Assembly (NCBI RefSeq): GCF_902488535.1
Contig: NZ_CABTWO010000002.1
Location: forward strand, 1 to 64,000
From: an uncultured Mobiluncus sp.
Lineage (GTDB): Bacteria > Actinomycetota > Actinomycetes > Actinomycetales > Actinomycetaceae
DNA: 64,000 nt
Reading direction: 5' to 3'
In this document: positions 26,429 through 35,515 of the stretch, piece after piece
Layout: each line of letters begins with the position of its first letter
How positions within the stretch are numbered: the stretch's first letter is position 1
Position numbers and translations under genes: made by a program
Notes under the pieces: generated by a model
What the model saw: only the letters and a program-made list of their open reading frames with translations
What the model was told of the DNA's origin: nothing
Database searches by the model: none

Positions 26429-27247
26429 TTATGCATCCGCAGCTTTTCCCGAAAGAGTAATCTCATCCGGGTCAAGTTCCTGCAAGGATTTGTCGTCCAA
26501 GAAGGTCCGGCCCACCGGTAGTGTGCTCGGTGTCAGGTCTGCATCGGTTTCGGAGTGGGCTCCACAAGTGTGGTCCATCGCCACCACGTGTCCGTCGTCA
26601 GGGCTCCACGCGTTGGTACACAAACCAAACTCCAACCGCAGCGAACCACTAATTTTCCACAGGTAACCGCAGGTAGAGCAGGGATTATCCGGTGGATTAC
26701 CGTGACGGTCCAGTTCGGTACGCGAATGCACATCGCGCAGCCAACGTTTTACCGCCGCATTGCGACCTTCCCGATTCAACACCCGTTTGCGCCCCAGTCC
26801 CAGTTCCCACAAGGCCAGCTGGTCAGCGTCCTCGCCGGTAGCTTCATATCCCTGGTCGAGGTTCGGGTCGTCCGGATCGTAGGGAGTCCGGTCTTTGCGT
26901 CCCAAGTCGCCGGGCTCCAACCGCTGTGACCACGGTATCCACGGGGGTGCCAGCAAGGCTCCCTCAGCGGGCAGCAGGTCGGTTTCACACACTGTCCCAA
27001 TCCGTGCATGCGGAACTCGGGTCAGGCTGACAGCCCATACCCAGCCCTTGTACCCCGGTTTCAGGCACTCGAAAAAGTGCGTCACCAGACGTTCGCCGGT
27101 GGCTTCCACCCGCAAATGTTCCCCGACCTGTTCATCCTTCGTGATAGGTTTCAGAGCCTTGCGAGCCAGGTCGGACTGTTTGGCCAGCACTGAATCGGGC
27201 TCCGGGGCTCCGGCTGACTTAGTCGTTTGTGTTTGTTTTCGAGCCAT
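26429..27247 (-). CDS. DUF3027-domain protein
   Basis: A 272-residue protein of the actinobacteria-restricted DUF3027 family, function unknown. Recognisable family stretches are VGEHLRVEATGERLVTHFFEC, GYKGWVWAVSLTRVPHA and WIPWSQRLEPGDLG. A C-terminal zinc-ribbon-like part has CSTCG and later CGAHSETDADL; its cysteines (CSTC, LC, TCG) could bind metal. The ATG at 27247 has AAGGAG six bases upstream, preferred to the TTG one codon earlier. It lies between a cold-shock gene and a permease, all on the minus strand. Confidence 0.87.
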   Translation of the reverse strand: MARKQTQTTKSAGAPEPDSVLAKQSDLARKALKPITKDEQVGEHLRVEATGERLVTHFFECLKPGYKGWVWAVSLTRVPHARIGTVCETDLLPAEGALLAPPWIPWSQRLEPGDLGRKDRTPYDPDDPNLDQGYEATGEDADQLALWELGLGRKRVLNREGRNAAVKRWLRDVHSRTELDRHGNPPDNPCSTCGYLWKISGSLRLEFGLCTNAWSPDDGHVVAMDHTCGAHSETDADLTPSTLPVGRTFLDDKSLQELDPDEITLSGKAADA

Positions 27248-27300
27248 CAACAGCTCCTTCGTGTCACTTCTTAGTCTGGTTTCATTCTTTCGGCAGGCGT

Positions 27301-27678
27301 TTAAGCTTCAAAAGACTGCGCCACGATTTTCAGCATCTTGGCAATCTGCTTGCCGTTTTCAGGATACTTCCCCCGCCGCAGGCTTCCCGAGGCGTCGTCG
27401 AGAATCCGAATGAGATCCTCCACGATAGGAACCATATCGGCAGCTTTCTTGCGTTGCGCTTTGGCTACGGAAGGGAGTTTTTCCACCACGGTCACATTCA
27501 TGGCTTGGCGGCCGCGTTTGCCGTCAACGACCGAGTATTCGACCTTGGTGCCGGGATGCAAATCCACCACGTCCTCAGGCAGAGCCGAGGCGTGTAGGAA
27601 CACCTCATCACCGTCGGCTCCGGCCACAAACCCGAAGCCTTTGACAGCGTCGTACCATTTCACTTTCCCGCTCGGCAC
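27301..27678 (-). CDS. cold-shock domain protein with C-terminal extension
   Basis: A 125-residue protein: an N-terminal CspA-type domain (residues 1-65; SGKVKWYDAVKGFGFV with RNP1, DEVFLHAS for RNP2) and a further 60 residues (DMVPIVEDLIRILDDAS, GKYPENGKQIAKMLKIVA), probably helical. Classical Csp proteins stop at about 67 residues; this longer form is common in Actinobacteria. It binds single-stranded RNA or DNA as a chaperone. The GTG start follows AGAGGAGGACAA, a near-perfect ribosome site, and gives the usual domain start; a GTG nine codons earlier overlaps that site. Confidence 0.9.
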   Translation of the reverse strand: MPSGKVKWYDAVKGFGFVAGADGDEVFLHASALPEDVVDLHPGTKVEYSVVDGKRGRQAMNVTVVEKLPSVAKAQRKKAADMVPIVEDLIRILDDASGSLRRGKYPENGKQIAKMLKIVAQSFEA

Positions 27679-27827
27679 TTGTCCTCCTCTAGAATCTTGG
27701 TTCACTTACCGCTCAAATCTAACGATTGTGGCAAAATTTTCAACCCAACCAGTCTAACTGCAAGCCCCAGCTGAGATAAAGTTATAGGTAACGTTTGTTG
27801 TGTTCGAAAGAAAGTAGCAAAGTTACT

Positions 27828-29888
27828 GTGTTTTCAAGAGTTCGTTTTATAGCGGCAGGTTTCGTTCTGCTGATGGCGGGGTTCGTTCCAGCGAACCAAG
27901 CTCAAGCTTTTCCCGCTATCCAGCCCGCAGCCGATCCCCTGGATATTTCCAGCAACCAGATTTACGACCCCGATAACAAACTGGGTGATGACGGCATCTA
28001 TCAGGTAAAAAGTTCCATCGAGGCAGCCAAGAATTTTAATATGTCGGTCTATATCGCTATCGTTCCCGATTTCGGTGAGCTCTCTCCTCGTGAATGGAAC
28101 GAGAAAACGATGCAGTTGTCGCACTTGGAGGCCAATTCCTACCTGCTCTCTATCGCCTACAATCCTGATGAGAACGGTTCGGGAGAGATTGCGGCCTCTT
28201 CCACCGCCGGTTCGGCTATCAATAGTGCCCAGGCCGGAGACCGGGCTATGCAGGTTTTGCCTTACCAGTTGAGCAACGGTGAATATGCTTCGGGCGTGAG
28301 TTCTTTCGTTCAGCAGTTAATGGATCTGGCTATGTCAGCAGGCTCAGGCTCCGCGGCTCCTGCGGGTGATACCGATGTATCAGGACGTTCCACCAGTAAT
28401 TGGTTCATCCTTATGCTCATTTTGGCGATGCTGGTGGCGGTGGCTTTGGCCATCGCAATTTATCGGCGGAATTCCTACAACACCGCAGCCAAGCCTCACG
28501 ACACCGTCGACTTTGACGCGGTCGAGAGCGCCGACCATGACAGCGAATTCGAAGGTAGCGAAGCGTTTGCTTCTGGGGAGCCAGTAGAAACCCAACTGCA
28601 AGCTAACGCCACGCAACCCATTACTCCCATCGGCACCCCGGATGTTATGGCTGCTGCCCCCGAGGCAGTTCCGGCAGATATCCATGCTGCGGGGGCACCG
28701 CCGGAAGCCAACCAGCCCGAATCACCGGCCTATCCAGAGCCAGAAATGCTCTTTGACGAAGCGGCTGCAGCGGAAAACGAAGCCAACTTTGAACGCGGGC
28801 TCAACGCCTTGAGCGACTTGAACAATTCCATTTTTGCAGCTACCGAGGACTTGCACGCCTCCGTACAAGCCTTCGAAGAAGCGGAAACCAGCAACTTCGC
28901 CGCTACCCTGGAATCCTCCCGCGACCATGCCAACGCTTTGATGAACTGGCTGGCGGGAGCCGATGTGGTCAACCGTGAGGAAGCTGGGCAACTTGAGGAT
29001 TCGGCTCGCCAAGTTAAGCAGGCCCTGTCAGCTGAAGTACTGGAATTCACGAAACGCCGCCATAATCCCGCTCAAGTTAAGGCTTCCCTCGATCGGTTGG
29101 CAGCTTCCTGGAATCGGGCACGGAAGTCTCTGTCCCAAGTCGAGACTGTGGAAAAACAGCTGGAAGTCGACTATCCGCAAGCGAATTTGGGTCATGCCAG
29201 CGCGAACCTCAGTCAATCGAAGCGCTTGTTAAAGGCAGCCTACAAAGGCATCTTGTCCGGACAAAAGTGCCTGCAGGAGGGCGATGCCAAGACTGCAATC
29301 CGTTACGCGCGCGGTTCAGAACGGGCTGTTACCCAGACCGAATTCGCCCTGGAACACATCACGAAACTCGGCGCCTTCTTGTCTGAAACCAGAGAATACC
29401 TTTCTACGATGCTGGAAAGGCTGAATGCGGACGTGCAAACGATTCGGACTTATGACCCCGAGGCGAATGGGCAGGAAATTGCCATTACGCTACGGACTAT
29501 GGAAAAAGCCCGCAAGGCGCTGGACGGAGAGGGCGACCCCATCGTGGCCTTGAGCAAACTCTGCGGTCTACAAGCAAATCTGTTTAATGTCTATGGCACT
29601 TCGGTTCTGGCGCAAGAATTGGCACAGTTGCAGGCTCAGTTCCCGCTGCGTCTGGCGTGGGAGCAACAGCATCTGGAGCTGCTGCGCACGAATATCATGT
29701 TGCGCCGCAAGAGCATCGATCCGCAGATAGAGGTGGAATTGTCTCGTTGCGAGCAGCTCATCGCCCAGGCGCGAGAGAAGCTCCCGCAAGAACCGCTCGT
29801 CGGGATGACAATGCTCTCTACCAGCGCAGAGATGCTGGTTCAGTTAGGCAGTGGGATTCCGGTAGCCTTCCCTACGCCGGCTAAGTAG
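27828..29888 (+). CDS. secreted TPM-domain membrane protein with long coiled-coil region
   Basis: A 686-residue protein. A signal peptide at residues 1-28 ends NQAQA. An exported TPM domain follows (about 40-160), which in other families has phosphatase or photosystem-repair roles. After a short Ser/Gly linker, one membrane helix (about 190-210, FILMLILAMLVAVALAIAIY) is followed by RRN, so the rest is cytoplasmic: an acidic Pro/Ala-rich stretch, then about 400 residues of predicted helical coiled coil rich in Glu, Ala, Leu and Arg. This layout is standard for actinobacterial TPM proteins, whose function is not established. The GTG chosen places the signal peptide at the N-terminus; TTG codons upstream are less likely. 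Confidence 0.85.
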   Translation: MFSRVRFIAAGFVLLMAGFVPANQAQAFPAIQPAADPLDISSNQIYDPDNKLGDDGIYQVKSSIEAAKNFNMSVYIAIVPDFGELSPREWNEKTMQLSHLEANSYLLSIAYNPDENGSGEIAASSTAGSAINSAQAGDRAMQVLPYQLSNGEYASGVSSFVQQLMDLAMSAGSGSAAPAGDTDVSGRSTSNWFILMLILAMLVAVALAIAIYRRNSYNTAAKPHDTVDFDAVESADHDSEFEGSEAFASGEPVETQLQANATQPITPIGTPDVMAAAPEAVPADIHAAGAPPEANQPESPAYPEPEMLFDEAAAAENEANFERGLNALSDLNNSIFAATEDLHASVQAFEEAETSNFAATLESSRDHANALMNWLAGADVVNREEAGQLEDSARQVKQALSAEVLEFTKRRHNPAQVKASLDRLAASWNRARKSLSQVETVEKQLEVDYPQANLGHASANLSQSKRLLKAAYKGILSGQKCLQEGDAKTAIRYARGSERAVTQTEFALEHITKLGAFLSETREYLSTMLERLNADVQTIRTYDPEANGQEIAITLRTMEKARKALDGEGDPIVALSKLCGLQANLFNVYGTSVLAQELAQLQAQFPLRLAWEQQHLELLRTNIMLRRKSIDPQIEVELSRCEQLIAQAREKLPQEPLVGMTMLSTSAEMLVQLGSGIPVAFPTPAK

Positions 29889-29896
29889 TTCGATAG

Positions 29897-29933
29897 CAGT
29901 TTTGACCCGGTTCTCGGGTCAAAACTGTTTTTT
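29897..29933 (+). terminator. intrinsic terminator of the TPM gene
   Basis: CAGTTTTGACCCG, loop GTTCT, CGGGTCAAAACTG, followed by six T. It lies 9 bases after the TPM stop codon. Confidence 0.93.
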
Positions 29934-30077
29934 AGAAAAAGTTATCCGACTGACGGCACGGCTAAAAAAGTTGTAAACTACTGAGACGTTTTGAAAATTC
30001 CGGGATAGCTTTCGAAAGTCTCGGCTGTTCAAATTATGAAAATTTAAAGAAAACACCATAAGCAAAGAAAAAATTCA

Positions 30078-30653
30078 ATGAAACTGCAAATTCCTGAAGA
30101 AGAAACAACTTACCTTCTGGTCGATGGAGAGAACATCGACGCCACCCTGGGGTTGAGCGTCTTGGGACGCCGCCCCGACCCTGACGAACGTCCCCGCTGG
30201 GATCGGGTTCGCGACTACGTCTCGGAGACCTTTCCCGGCCAAACCAAGGGGCTGTTCTTTTTGAACGCGTCTGCCCATATGCCCATGACGTTTGTCCAAG
30301 CCTTGCTAGCGATGGATTATCAGCCGATTCCCCTCACTTCCGAAGGGGATGAAAAGGTTGTTGACGTAGGGATTCAACGCACCTTAGAGGCCATCGACAA
30401 ACAAGAATATGGAAATGTGGTATTAGTTTCTCACGATGGGGATTTTGAGCCTCAACTGCGTAGTTTGCTGCGCAACGACCACGACGTTACGGTGGTGGGA
30501 TTTGAAGAATTCCTCTCTGGCGAGCTGCGTACTCTTGAGGAAAACGGTCTAAAAATCGTCGATTTGGAGCGCGAAATTCACGCTTTCAACGCACCGTTGC
30601 CCCGCATTGGAGCCATCGAACTGAGCGAATTCACCCCGGAAGATTTTATTTAA
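30078..30653 (+). CDS. NYN-domain (LabA/DUF88) putative ribonuclease
   Basis: A 191-residue protein made almost wholly of a NYN domain of the PIN nuclease superfamily. The acidic residues expected to bind the metal are in LLVDGENID (D16, N19), EGDEKVVDVGIQ and SHDGDFEP. NYN proteins are predicted or shown to cut RNA. No partner is evident. The 189-base upstream gap is AT-rich and holds the terminator of the gene before. The stop overlaps the convergent gatD stop by eight bases. Confidence 0.87.
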   Translation: MKLQIPEEETTYLLVDGENIDATLGLSVLGRRPDPDERPRWDRVRDYVSETFPGQTKGLFFLNASAHMPMTFVQALLAMDYQPIPLTSEGDEKVVDVGIQRTLEAIDKQEYGNVVLVSHDGDFEPQLRSLLRNDHDVTVVGFEEFLSGELRTLEENGLKIVDLEREIHAFNAPLPRIGAIELSEFTPEDFI

Positions 30654-31485
30654 TCGCCGCTAATCGCTCTCGGCGTAAACGCTGCAACCCGGGAATTTCC
30701 GGTACTGCCAACGGAAGGGTCGCCCCCAAAGCACGTGCTAACAACAAGTCCGCCAGCTGCGGGTTACGCGCTAAACACGGTCCGTGCATATAGGTCGCAA
30801 TGATAGAACCCTGCACGCAGCCTTCCACCGCTCTTCCGTCCTCTGTGTCCCGGTAGCCATCAGGAATCTCGCGGCTGACTTCGCGTCCCGCCTGTACCCC
30901 GGCTTGTGCGCTCGCACCGTCAGCCAAGCCCGGAGCCACCCCGGGCTGACCGTTGCCGGTGCCATAAGTCACGAATCCCAACGGCAACGCGTCCCCACCT
31001 AAGATGGTTGCGCCCCCATGGTTCTCAAAACCGGTCAGGGGCTCGGTCAGCTCACGCGATAACTGTAAACCACTCGCGGAACTGACCAATTCTCCAATAG
31101 CCCGAGCCCCTTGCGGCAAGGTCACCACGTCGAGCAGCCCTGCCCCTTCGGTGCGTTTACCTTCCGCGTCCGTATACCAGGTTCCCAAGACCTGGAAAGC
31201 GGCACATATGGCCAGCACAGGCTTCCCATTTTGTACCGCGCGTTCCAATCCGCGGTCCGTCAGTAGGCGGCGCGAGGCTATGGTTTGAGCGATATCTTCC
31301 CCGCCGCCCAAAGTGTAAATATCTAAAGTCTCCGGGATTGCGTCAGTGCAGCTCACATGAATAATTTCAGATTGGTAACCCAATAATTTCGCTCGCTGCG
31401 CCAGCACCACCGCGTTACCACCGTCCCCGTAGGTGCCCAAGACCTCAGGCATCAGCACCCCGATACGTAACGTTGATTCACTCAC
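30646..31485 (-). CDS. gatD: lipid II isoglutaminyl synthase, glutaminase subunit
   Basis: GatD releases ammonia from glutamine so that MurT can amidate the D-Glu of the peptidoglycan stem on lipid II. The 279-residue product is a class I glutamine amidotransferase. Catalytic cysteine C94 (AICAAFQ) is at the same number as in the Staphylococcus enzyme, and histidines are in FENHGG and YMHGPCLARNP. The GTG start overlaps the murT stop by four bases (GTGA), which couples the subunits; the longer frame runs into murT. There is an insert in the region 195-220 (Ala/Gly-rich, GASAQAGVQAGREVSRE). Confidence 0.93.
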   Translation of the reverse strand: MSESTLRIGVLMPEVLGTYGDGGNAVVLAQRAKLLGYQSEIIHVSCTDAIPETLDIYTLGGGEDIAQTIASRRLLTDRGLERAVQNGKPVLAICAAFQVLGTWYTDAEGKRTEGAGLLDVVTLPQGARAIGELVSSASGLQLSRELTEPLTGFENHGGATILGGDALPLGFVTYGTGNGQPGVAPGLADGASAQAGVQAGREVSREIPDGYRDTEDGRAVEGCVQGSIIATYMHGPCLARNPQLADLLLARALGATLPLAVPEIPGLQRLRRERLAAIK

Positions 31486-32918
31486 CGCAACCACCCCTGT
31501 GCTACAAATTCGGCCCGTGCGTCACGGAAACATGTGTAGTTCAACAACATATCGACCTCGCCGGGGTCAGCCATCTCGATAGCTTCCAAAACCGTCGGAG
31601 CCCAGCGCGTATCGATGCCCGCATAGTTCAAACGTACCTGCAAGTCTGCGCCGCGTTCGCCGGTGGCCACCACAGTTTTCCCGCTCAGCGCCTCGAAGTT
31701 CACATCCCACAGCCAACTCAGGTCGGTCCCATCGGCGATTTGGCCATTGACTCCCACAATGATTCCCGCCTGCGGATTGAGCATCGTCAAGGATTCCATC
31801 CATCCGGCCGGGTTCTTTGCCAACAACATCCGAATGTGGCGTCCCTGCAAGCTAAAACTCGCGTAGCGCCCCGCGACATCTCTCACTCTGGCGATACCTG
31901 CGGCAGCATCTTGCGCCTCCACTCCCAGCAGCCTCGCCGCAACGAAAGCCTGCAAGGCGTTGCCGCGGTTGGCTCTGCCAGGGAGCCGCACCGTTGCAGT
32001 CGTTTCCTGCCCGCTGCCGGTATCTACCATCCGCACAGGGGCACCAGCTTGGAAACTCTCGGCTTTCCAAATCCACTTCGGGTCGGGCCGGGCAAAATCG
32101 GGCTGAGTCGGAGGCCTATCCCAAGGCACCTCATGGGCCAACAATTCCTCAACCGGAACCGAGCGCCACAATACTTCCCGATCGAGACCGGAAGCCAATT
32201 CACGAGGTTCGTCAGTCGGCGTATCCGGTTTGTCAGGGGAATAAATTATCGCTCCGCCGGTTCGGGGTGCCGTCAGCGAGTCCCCACTCCAGCCTTTTCC
32301 CGCCGCAACCCATACCGGGTGCGCACTATCCCAGGCTGCCGAGGTCATCAGGGGGTCGTCCACATTGGCTACCACGTAGGCCTGCGGATTTTCATCAACT
32401 GCGGCGCGAATGCGCTTTTCAATAACCGCAATTTCCCCAACTCGATCCAGTTGGTCACGCGAGAGATTCAACAACACTATGACCCGCGGACAGGTCGCTT
32501 TTGCGACAAGTTCCAAGTGCATTTCATCGATTTCTAGAATCGCTACTCTAGCGCGCAGATTCGACATCAACGCCGTGACGACGCCGGGAGGCATATTGTC
32601 CCCGCCGCGGTTTGAGGCTACTGATGCACCTCCCGCCTGAACCGCTTCGCTCAGCATTCGCGTGGTCGTGGTTTTTCCGTTAGTGCCCGTTACGAGGGCG
32701 ATAAGTCGGTGTTCCGCCAAATGCTCCAGAATCTGGGGCTGCAGCCGCAGCGCCACCCGACCCCCAATCATGCCCCCGCTGCCGCGTCCAGTAACTCGGG
32801 ACAGCCACGCTGCGCATCTGCCCGCCCCTAATGCCACAGAATCACGAAAATTTAGTCGGCCTTTCCAAGATAAGACCGATAGACTGTCTACGTCTGAGGA
32901 AGAAACGGATGAACTCAC
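31482..32918 (-). CDS. murT: lipid II isoglutaminyl synthase, Mur-ligase subunit, zinc ribbon lost
   Basis: MurT activates the stem D-Glu carboxylate with ATP and uses ammonia from GatD. The 478-residue product has the Mur ligase P-loop VTGTNGKTTTTRML near residue 70, the conserved NRGGDNMPPGVVTAL, LNLSRDQLDRVGE and the DUF1727 C-terminal region. In most MurT proteins a Cys4 zinc ribbon is inserted in the central domain. Here the corresponding region (about 200-270) reads LTAPRTGGAIIYS and contains no cysteine, with a Pro/Asp/Glu-rich replacement. GTG start with no ribosome site; TAGAAT seven bases before it suggests a leaderless message. Confidence 0.9.
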   Translation of the reverse strand: MSSSVSSSDVDSLSVLSWKGRLNFRDSVALGAGRCAAWLSRVTGRGSGGMIGGRVALRLQPQILEHLAEHRLIALVTGTNGKTTTTRMLSEAVQAGGASVASNRGGDNMPPGVVTALMSNLRARVAILEIDEMHLELVAKATCPRVIVLLNLSRDQLDRVGEIAVIEKRIRAAVDENPQAYVVANVDDPLMTSAAWDSAHPVWVAAGKGWSGDSLTAPRTGGAIIYSPDKPDTPTDEPRELASGLDREVLWRSVPVEELLAHEVPWDRPPTQPDFARPDPKWIWKAESFQAGAPVRMVDTGSGQETTATVRLPGRANRGNALQAFVAARLLGVEAQDAAAGIARVRDVAGRYASFSLQGRHIRMLLAKNPAGWMESLTMLNPQAGIIVGVNGQIADGTDLSWLWDVNFEALSGKTVVATGERGADLQVRLNYAGIDTRWAPTVLEAIEMADPGEVDMLLNYTCFRDARAEFVAQGWLR

Positions 32919-32995
32919 AAAACAATTCTAAGGGCAATAATGAAAAACAACCTCATGCAATTCTGCATATTGTCTAATGTTAACATGGAAATTTA

Positions 32996-33030
32996 TTGAT
33001 ATAACAGCAAATTCTATGTTATGTAATAAC
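32996..33030 (+). promoter_or_regulatory. putative promoter and palindrome upstream of the sulfur module
   Basis: In the very AT-rich 155-base divergent gap, TTGATA (32996-33001) could be a -35 with a weak -10 in TATGTA at 33020. The -10 area is covered by the palindrome GTTAT-GTA-ATAAC (33018-33030), a plausible operator for a repressor of the sulfur genes. Position-based inference; no second copy was found upstream of the second module. Confidence 0.35.
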
Positions 33031-33073
33031 TTTTTACGCAATGCTCTGGGCGAAGATGTCGAAGGAGAATGTC

Positions 33074-34795
33074 ATGCAGCAAATCGTCATACTCGGCGGC
33101 GGCACTGCCGGTTCAACCATCGCTAATCGCTTGCACAGGGAACTCCCGCCCGACGAATACAGAATCACGGTGGTGGACCGCGACAATAGACATCACTACC
33201 AGCCGGGATACTTATTCCTTCCTTTTGGTATGTATAAGCCCCGCAGCATAGTGAAGCCACGTTCGCGTTTCCTGCCGAAAGGCGTGCGTTTTCTTATGGA
33301 TACCATCAAACGGGTCGATCCAGTCACTAAAACAGTGGAGCTGGGAAGTCAGACCATCTCTTACCATTACCTCATCATTGCCACGGGCTGCACCACCCGT
33401 CCTGACCAAGTGCCGGGAATGAACGATCCTAGGGTTTGGCGTAAATCCGTCTATGATTTTTATAGCTTTGGCGGTGCCGTTCGCTTACACCAGGCCATGC
33501 AACAGTTCAAACATGGCCATCTGGTCGTTCACATCTCAGAGATGCCCATCAAGTGTCCCGTGGCTCCGTTGGAATTCGCGCTTTTGGCTGATTGGTTCTT
33601 TTTTATGCGTCGCCGTCGCTTAGACATCGATATTACTTTCGTCACCCCCCTGGACGGCGCTTTCACCAAACCGGTAGCTAAAGCACAACTTGGGGACTTG
33701 TTACGCCATCGTGATATCGAGGTGGAAACCGACTTTAACGTCGAGTACATCGACCCGAAAAACAAAGTTCTAATGGGCTACGATGGGCGGGAAATCCCTT
33801 TTGATTTGCTGGTGACAACCCCTCCGATTATGGGTCAGCAATACATTGCTGATTCTGGCTTAGGCGATCAATCCAACTATGTTTCCGTGGATAAGCACAC
33901 TCTGCAATCCACCGCCTACCCCGATATTTTCGTACTGGGAGATGCGGGGAATTTGCCAACTTCCAAAGCGGGAGCAGCGATTCATTTCCAGGCCAAGACT
34001 TTCGTGCCAAATTTCATCAACTACCTGCGTGGCAAGCCCATGACGGAATCTTTCGACGGACACACCAACTGCTTTATTGAATCAGGATTTCACAAGGCGC
34101 TGTTGCTCGACTTTAACTATGACGTTCAACCTGTAACGGGCAAGTTCCCTATCCCCTATGTGGGTCCTTTGCGCCTGTTGAAAGAATCACGTCTCAATCA
34201 CATGGCTAAAATGGGGTTCTACCTCGCATATTGGGGTCTCTTAATACGCGGTCTTCCGTTACTGCTACCTCGTGATATGCCTAAAGCCGGCAAGGATTTT
34301 GCACGATGGGGCTTGCGGGACGATGGGGTCACTGCCCTTCCCCCGAAACCGCGTCGAAAAGCGCCCTCTTTTCCACAGGTTCGGATTCCTCGAGTCAAGG
34401 TGGCTCCTCCAGTTCCACTAGCGTCTGAACCCTCCACGTTGAATCCAGAACCACCAGTTTTCGCCCCAAGAGGCCAACTTCCCGTACTGCATCAAGTCAA
34501 TGGCATACCTATTGACGTGACCGATGAGGGTTTCATGATTCGTCCTGAACAGTGGAATGACGAAGTAGCCAAGGGGTTGGCGGCGGCTTTGCACTTAGAG
34601 CTCGACGATACGGCTTGGGAAGTGGTGCGTTTTGTCCGCCACGAATTCGAGCAGCACGGTGTTTCTCCTACCTTGGGACGGATTGCCAAAGTTGGTGGGT
34701 TCGAGGTTAGAACCGTGTTTGATATTTTCGGAGCCAAGCCTGCGAAAAAGCTAGCTTTCATCGCTGGGGCTCCGAAACCGGTGGGGTGCGTGTAA
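33074..34795 (+). CDS. sulfide:quinone oxidoreductase-like flavoprotein fused to TusE/DsrC domain (copy 1)
   Basis: A 573-residue fusion. Residues 1-410 are an SQR-type FAD oxidoreductase: IVILGGGTAGSTIA at the N-terminus, FVLGDAGNLPTSKAGAA near 286-302, and an amphipathic C-terminal part (about 380-400) suited to membrane contact. The three SQR cysteines are present: C106 (ATGC), C161 (IKCPVAP) and C333 (DGHTNC). After a Pro-rich linker (about 420-468), residues 470-573 are a complete TusE/DsrC domain: DEGFMIRPEQWND, AWEVVRFVRHEFEQHGVSPT, and the end GAPKPVGCV with the carrier cysteine C572. The second DsrC cysteine, 11 residues earlier, is alanine, so it is TusE-like. Expected chemistry: sulfide oxidation with transfer of sulfane sulfur to C572. 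AGGAG precedes the ATG by six bases. Confidence 0.88.
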   Translation: MQQIVILGGGTAGSTIANRLHRELPPDEYRITVVDRDNRHHYQPGYLFLPFGMYKPRSIVKPRSRFLPKGVRFLMDTIKRVDPVTKTVELGSQTISYHYLIIATGCTTRPDQVPGMNDPRVWRKSVYDFYSFGGAVRLHQAMQQFKHGHLVVHISEMPIKCPVAPLEFALLADWFFFMRRRRLDIDITFVTPLDGAFTKPVAKAQLGDLLRHRDIEVETDFNVEYIDPKNKVLMGYDGREIPFDLLVTTPPIMGQQYIADSGLGDQSNYVSVDKHTLQSTAYPDIFVLGDAGNLPTSKAGAAIHFQAKTFVPNFINYLRGKPMTESFDGHTNCFIESGFHKALLLDFNYDVQPVTGKFPIPYVGPLRLLKESRLNHMAKMGFYLAYWGLLIRGLPLLLPRDMPKAGKDFARWGLRDDGVTALPPKPRRKAPSFPQVRIPRVKVAPPVPLASEPSTLNPEPPVFAPRGQLPVLHQVNGIPIDVTDEGFMIRPEQWNDEVAKGLAAALHLELDDTAWEVVRFVRHEFEQHGVSPTLGRIAKVGGFEVRTVFDIFGAKPAKKLAFIAGAPKPVGCV

Positions 34796-34867
34796 AAACG
34801 AACCAAACTAGCAAATCTAACCCACGAACCTTCTGAGCGACGAAACAGAAAATCAGGAACAAGGATT

Positions 34868-35437
34868 ATGACTCAAGCACATGAAACACCCACAAATGCC
34901 GACGCGGCGCAAGACGCAGACGAAATCACTTACGTAAACCGCAAGATGGCGTTTATCTGCTCCAAAGGCAACCTCGATATGGCCTATCCCGCCTTGATTA
35001 TGGCTCACTCCGCTCTCAATGCAGGTGTCCACGTGGATATATTCTTTACATTCTGGGGGTTGGACTTAATCAATAAACGTACGATGGATCGGCTCAAGTT
35101 CACCGTGCAAGGCAACACCGCCATGCACATTCCCGCGTTAGAAAAATATTATCCCGGATTGGGGGATATGCATTTTTCTCCTTCATTAGGAACACTTCCG
35201 GGCATGACGAAACTTTCCACTTGGTACCTGAAAAATGAACTGCAAAAAAACGAAATTCCACCAGTGCGTGACATGATTGAACAGATTGCTCAGTTGGGGG
35301 CGGATCTGTGGGCCTGTAAACTTTCGGCGGACATGATGAAGCTGACTCCTCGTCATCTGCACAAGTCCGTCAGGGGGATAGTTGATGCCGGTACCTTCAT
35401 CGAACTGTCTGAAGGGTCGCAGATTATCTTCATTTAA
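34868..35437 (+). CDS. DsrE2-like sulfur-relay protein (copy 1)
   Basis: A 189-residue protein of the DsrE/DsrF/DrsH-like (DsrE2) family. After a 24-residue acidic leader the domain opens KMAFICSKGNLDMAYPALI. Two conserved cysteines are C31 (FICSKG) and C150 (LWACKLSADMM), the latter in the position of the persulfide-carrying cysteine of DsrE2 proteins. FTFWGLDLINK is a family signature. It lies 72 bases after the SQR-TusE fusion and is probably its sulfur donor or acceptor partner; in other bacteria DsrE-type and DsrC/TusE proteins exchange persulfide. The ribosome site is weak (AAGGAT). Confidence 0.85.
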   Translation: MTQAHETPTNADAAQDADEITYVNRKMAFICSKGNLDMAYPALIMAHSALNAGVHVDIFFTFWGLDLINKRTMDRLKFTVQGNTAMHIPALEKYYPGLGDMHFSPSLGTLPGMTKLSTWYLKNELQKNEIPPVRDMIEQIAQLGADLWACKLSADMMKLTPRHLHKSVRGIVDAGTFIELSEGSQIIFI

Positions 35438-35515
35438 GTTTCGCCTTCCCGGATAGGCTCCCCCGTCACCAGTGCGGTAAAGTGGCTTGGTACCCTTTGT
35501 TCTGAGAGGTGGGCT

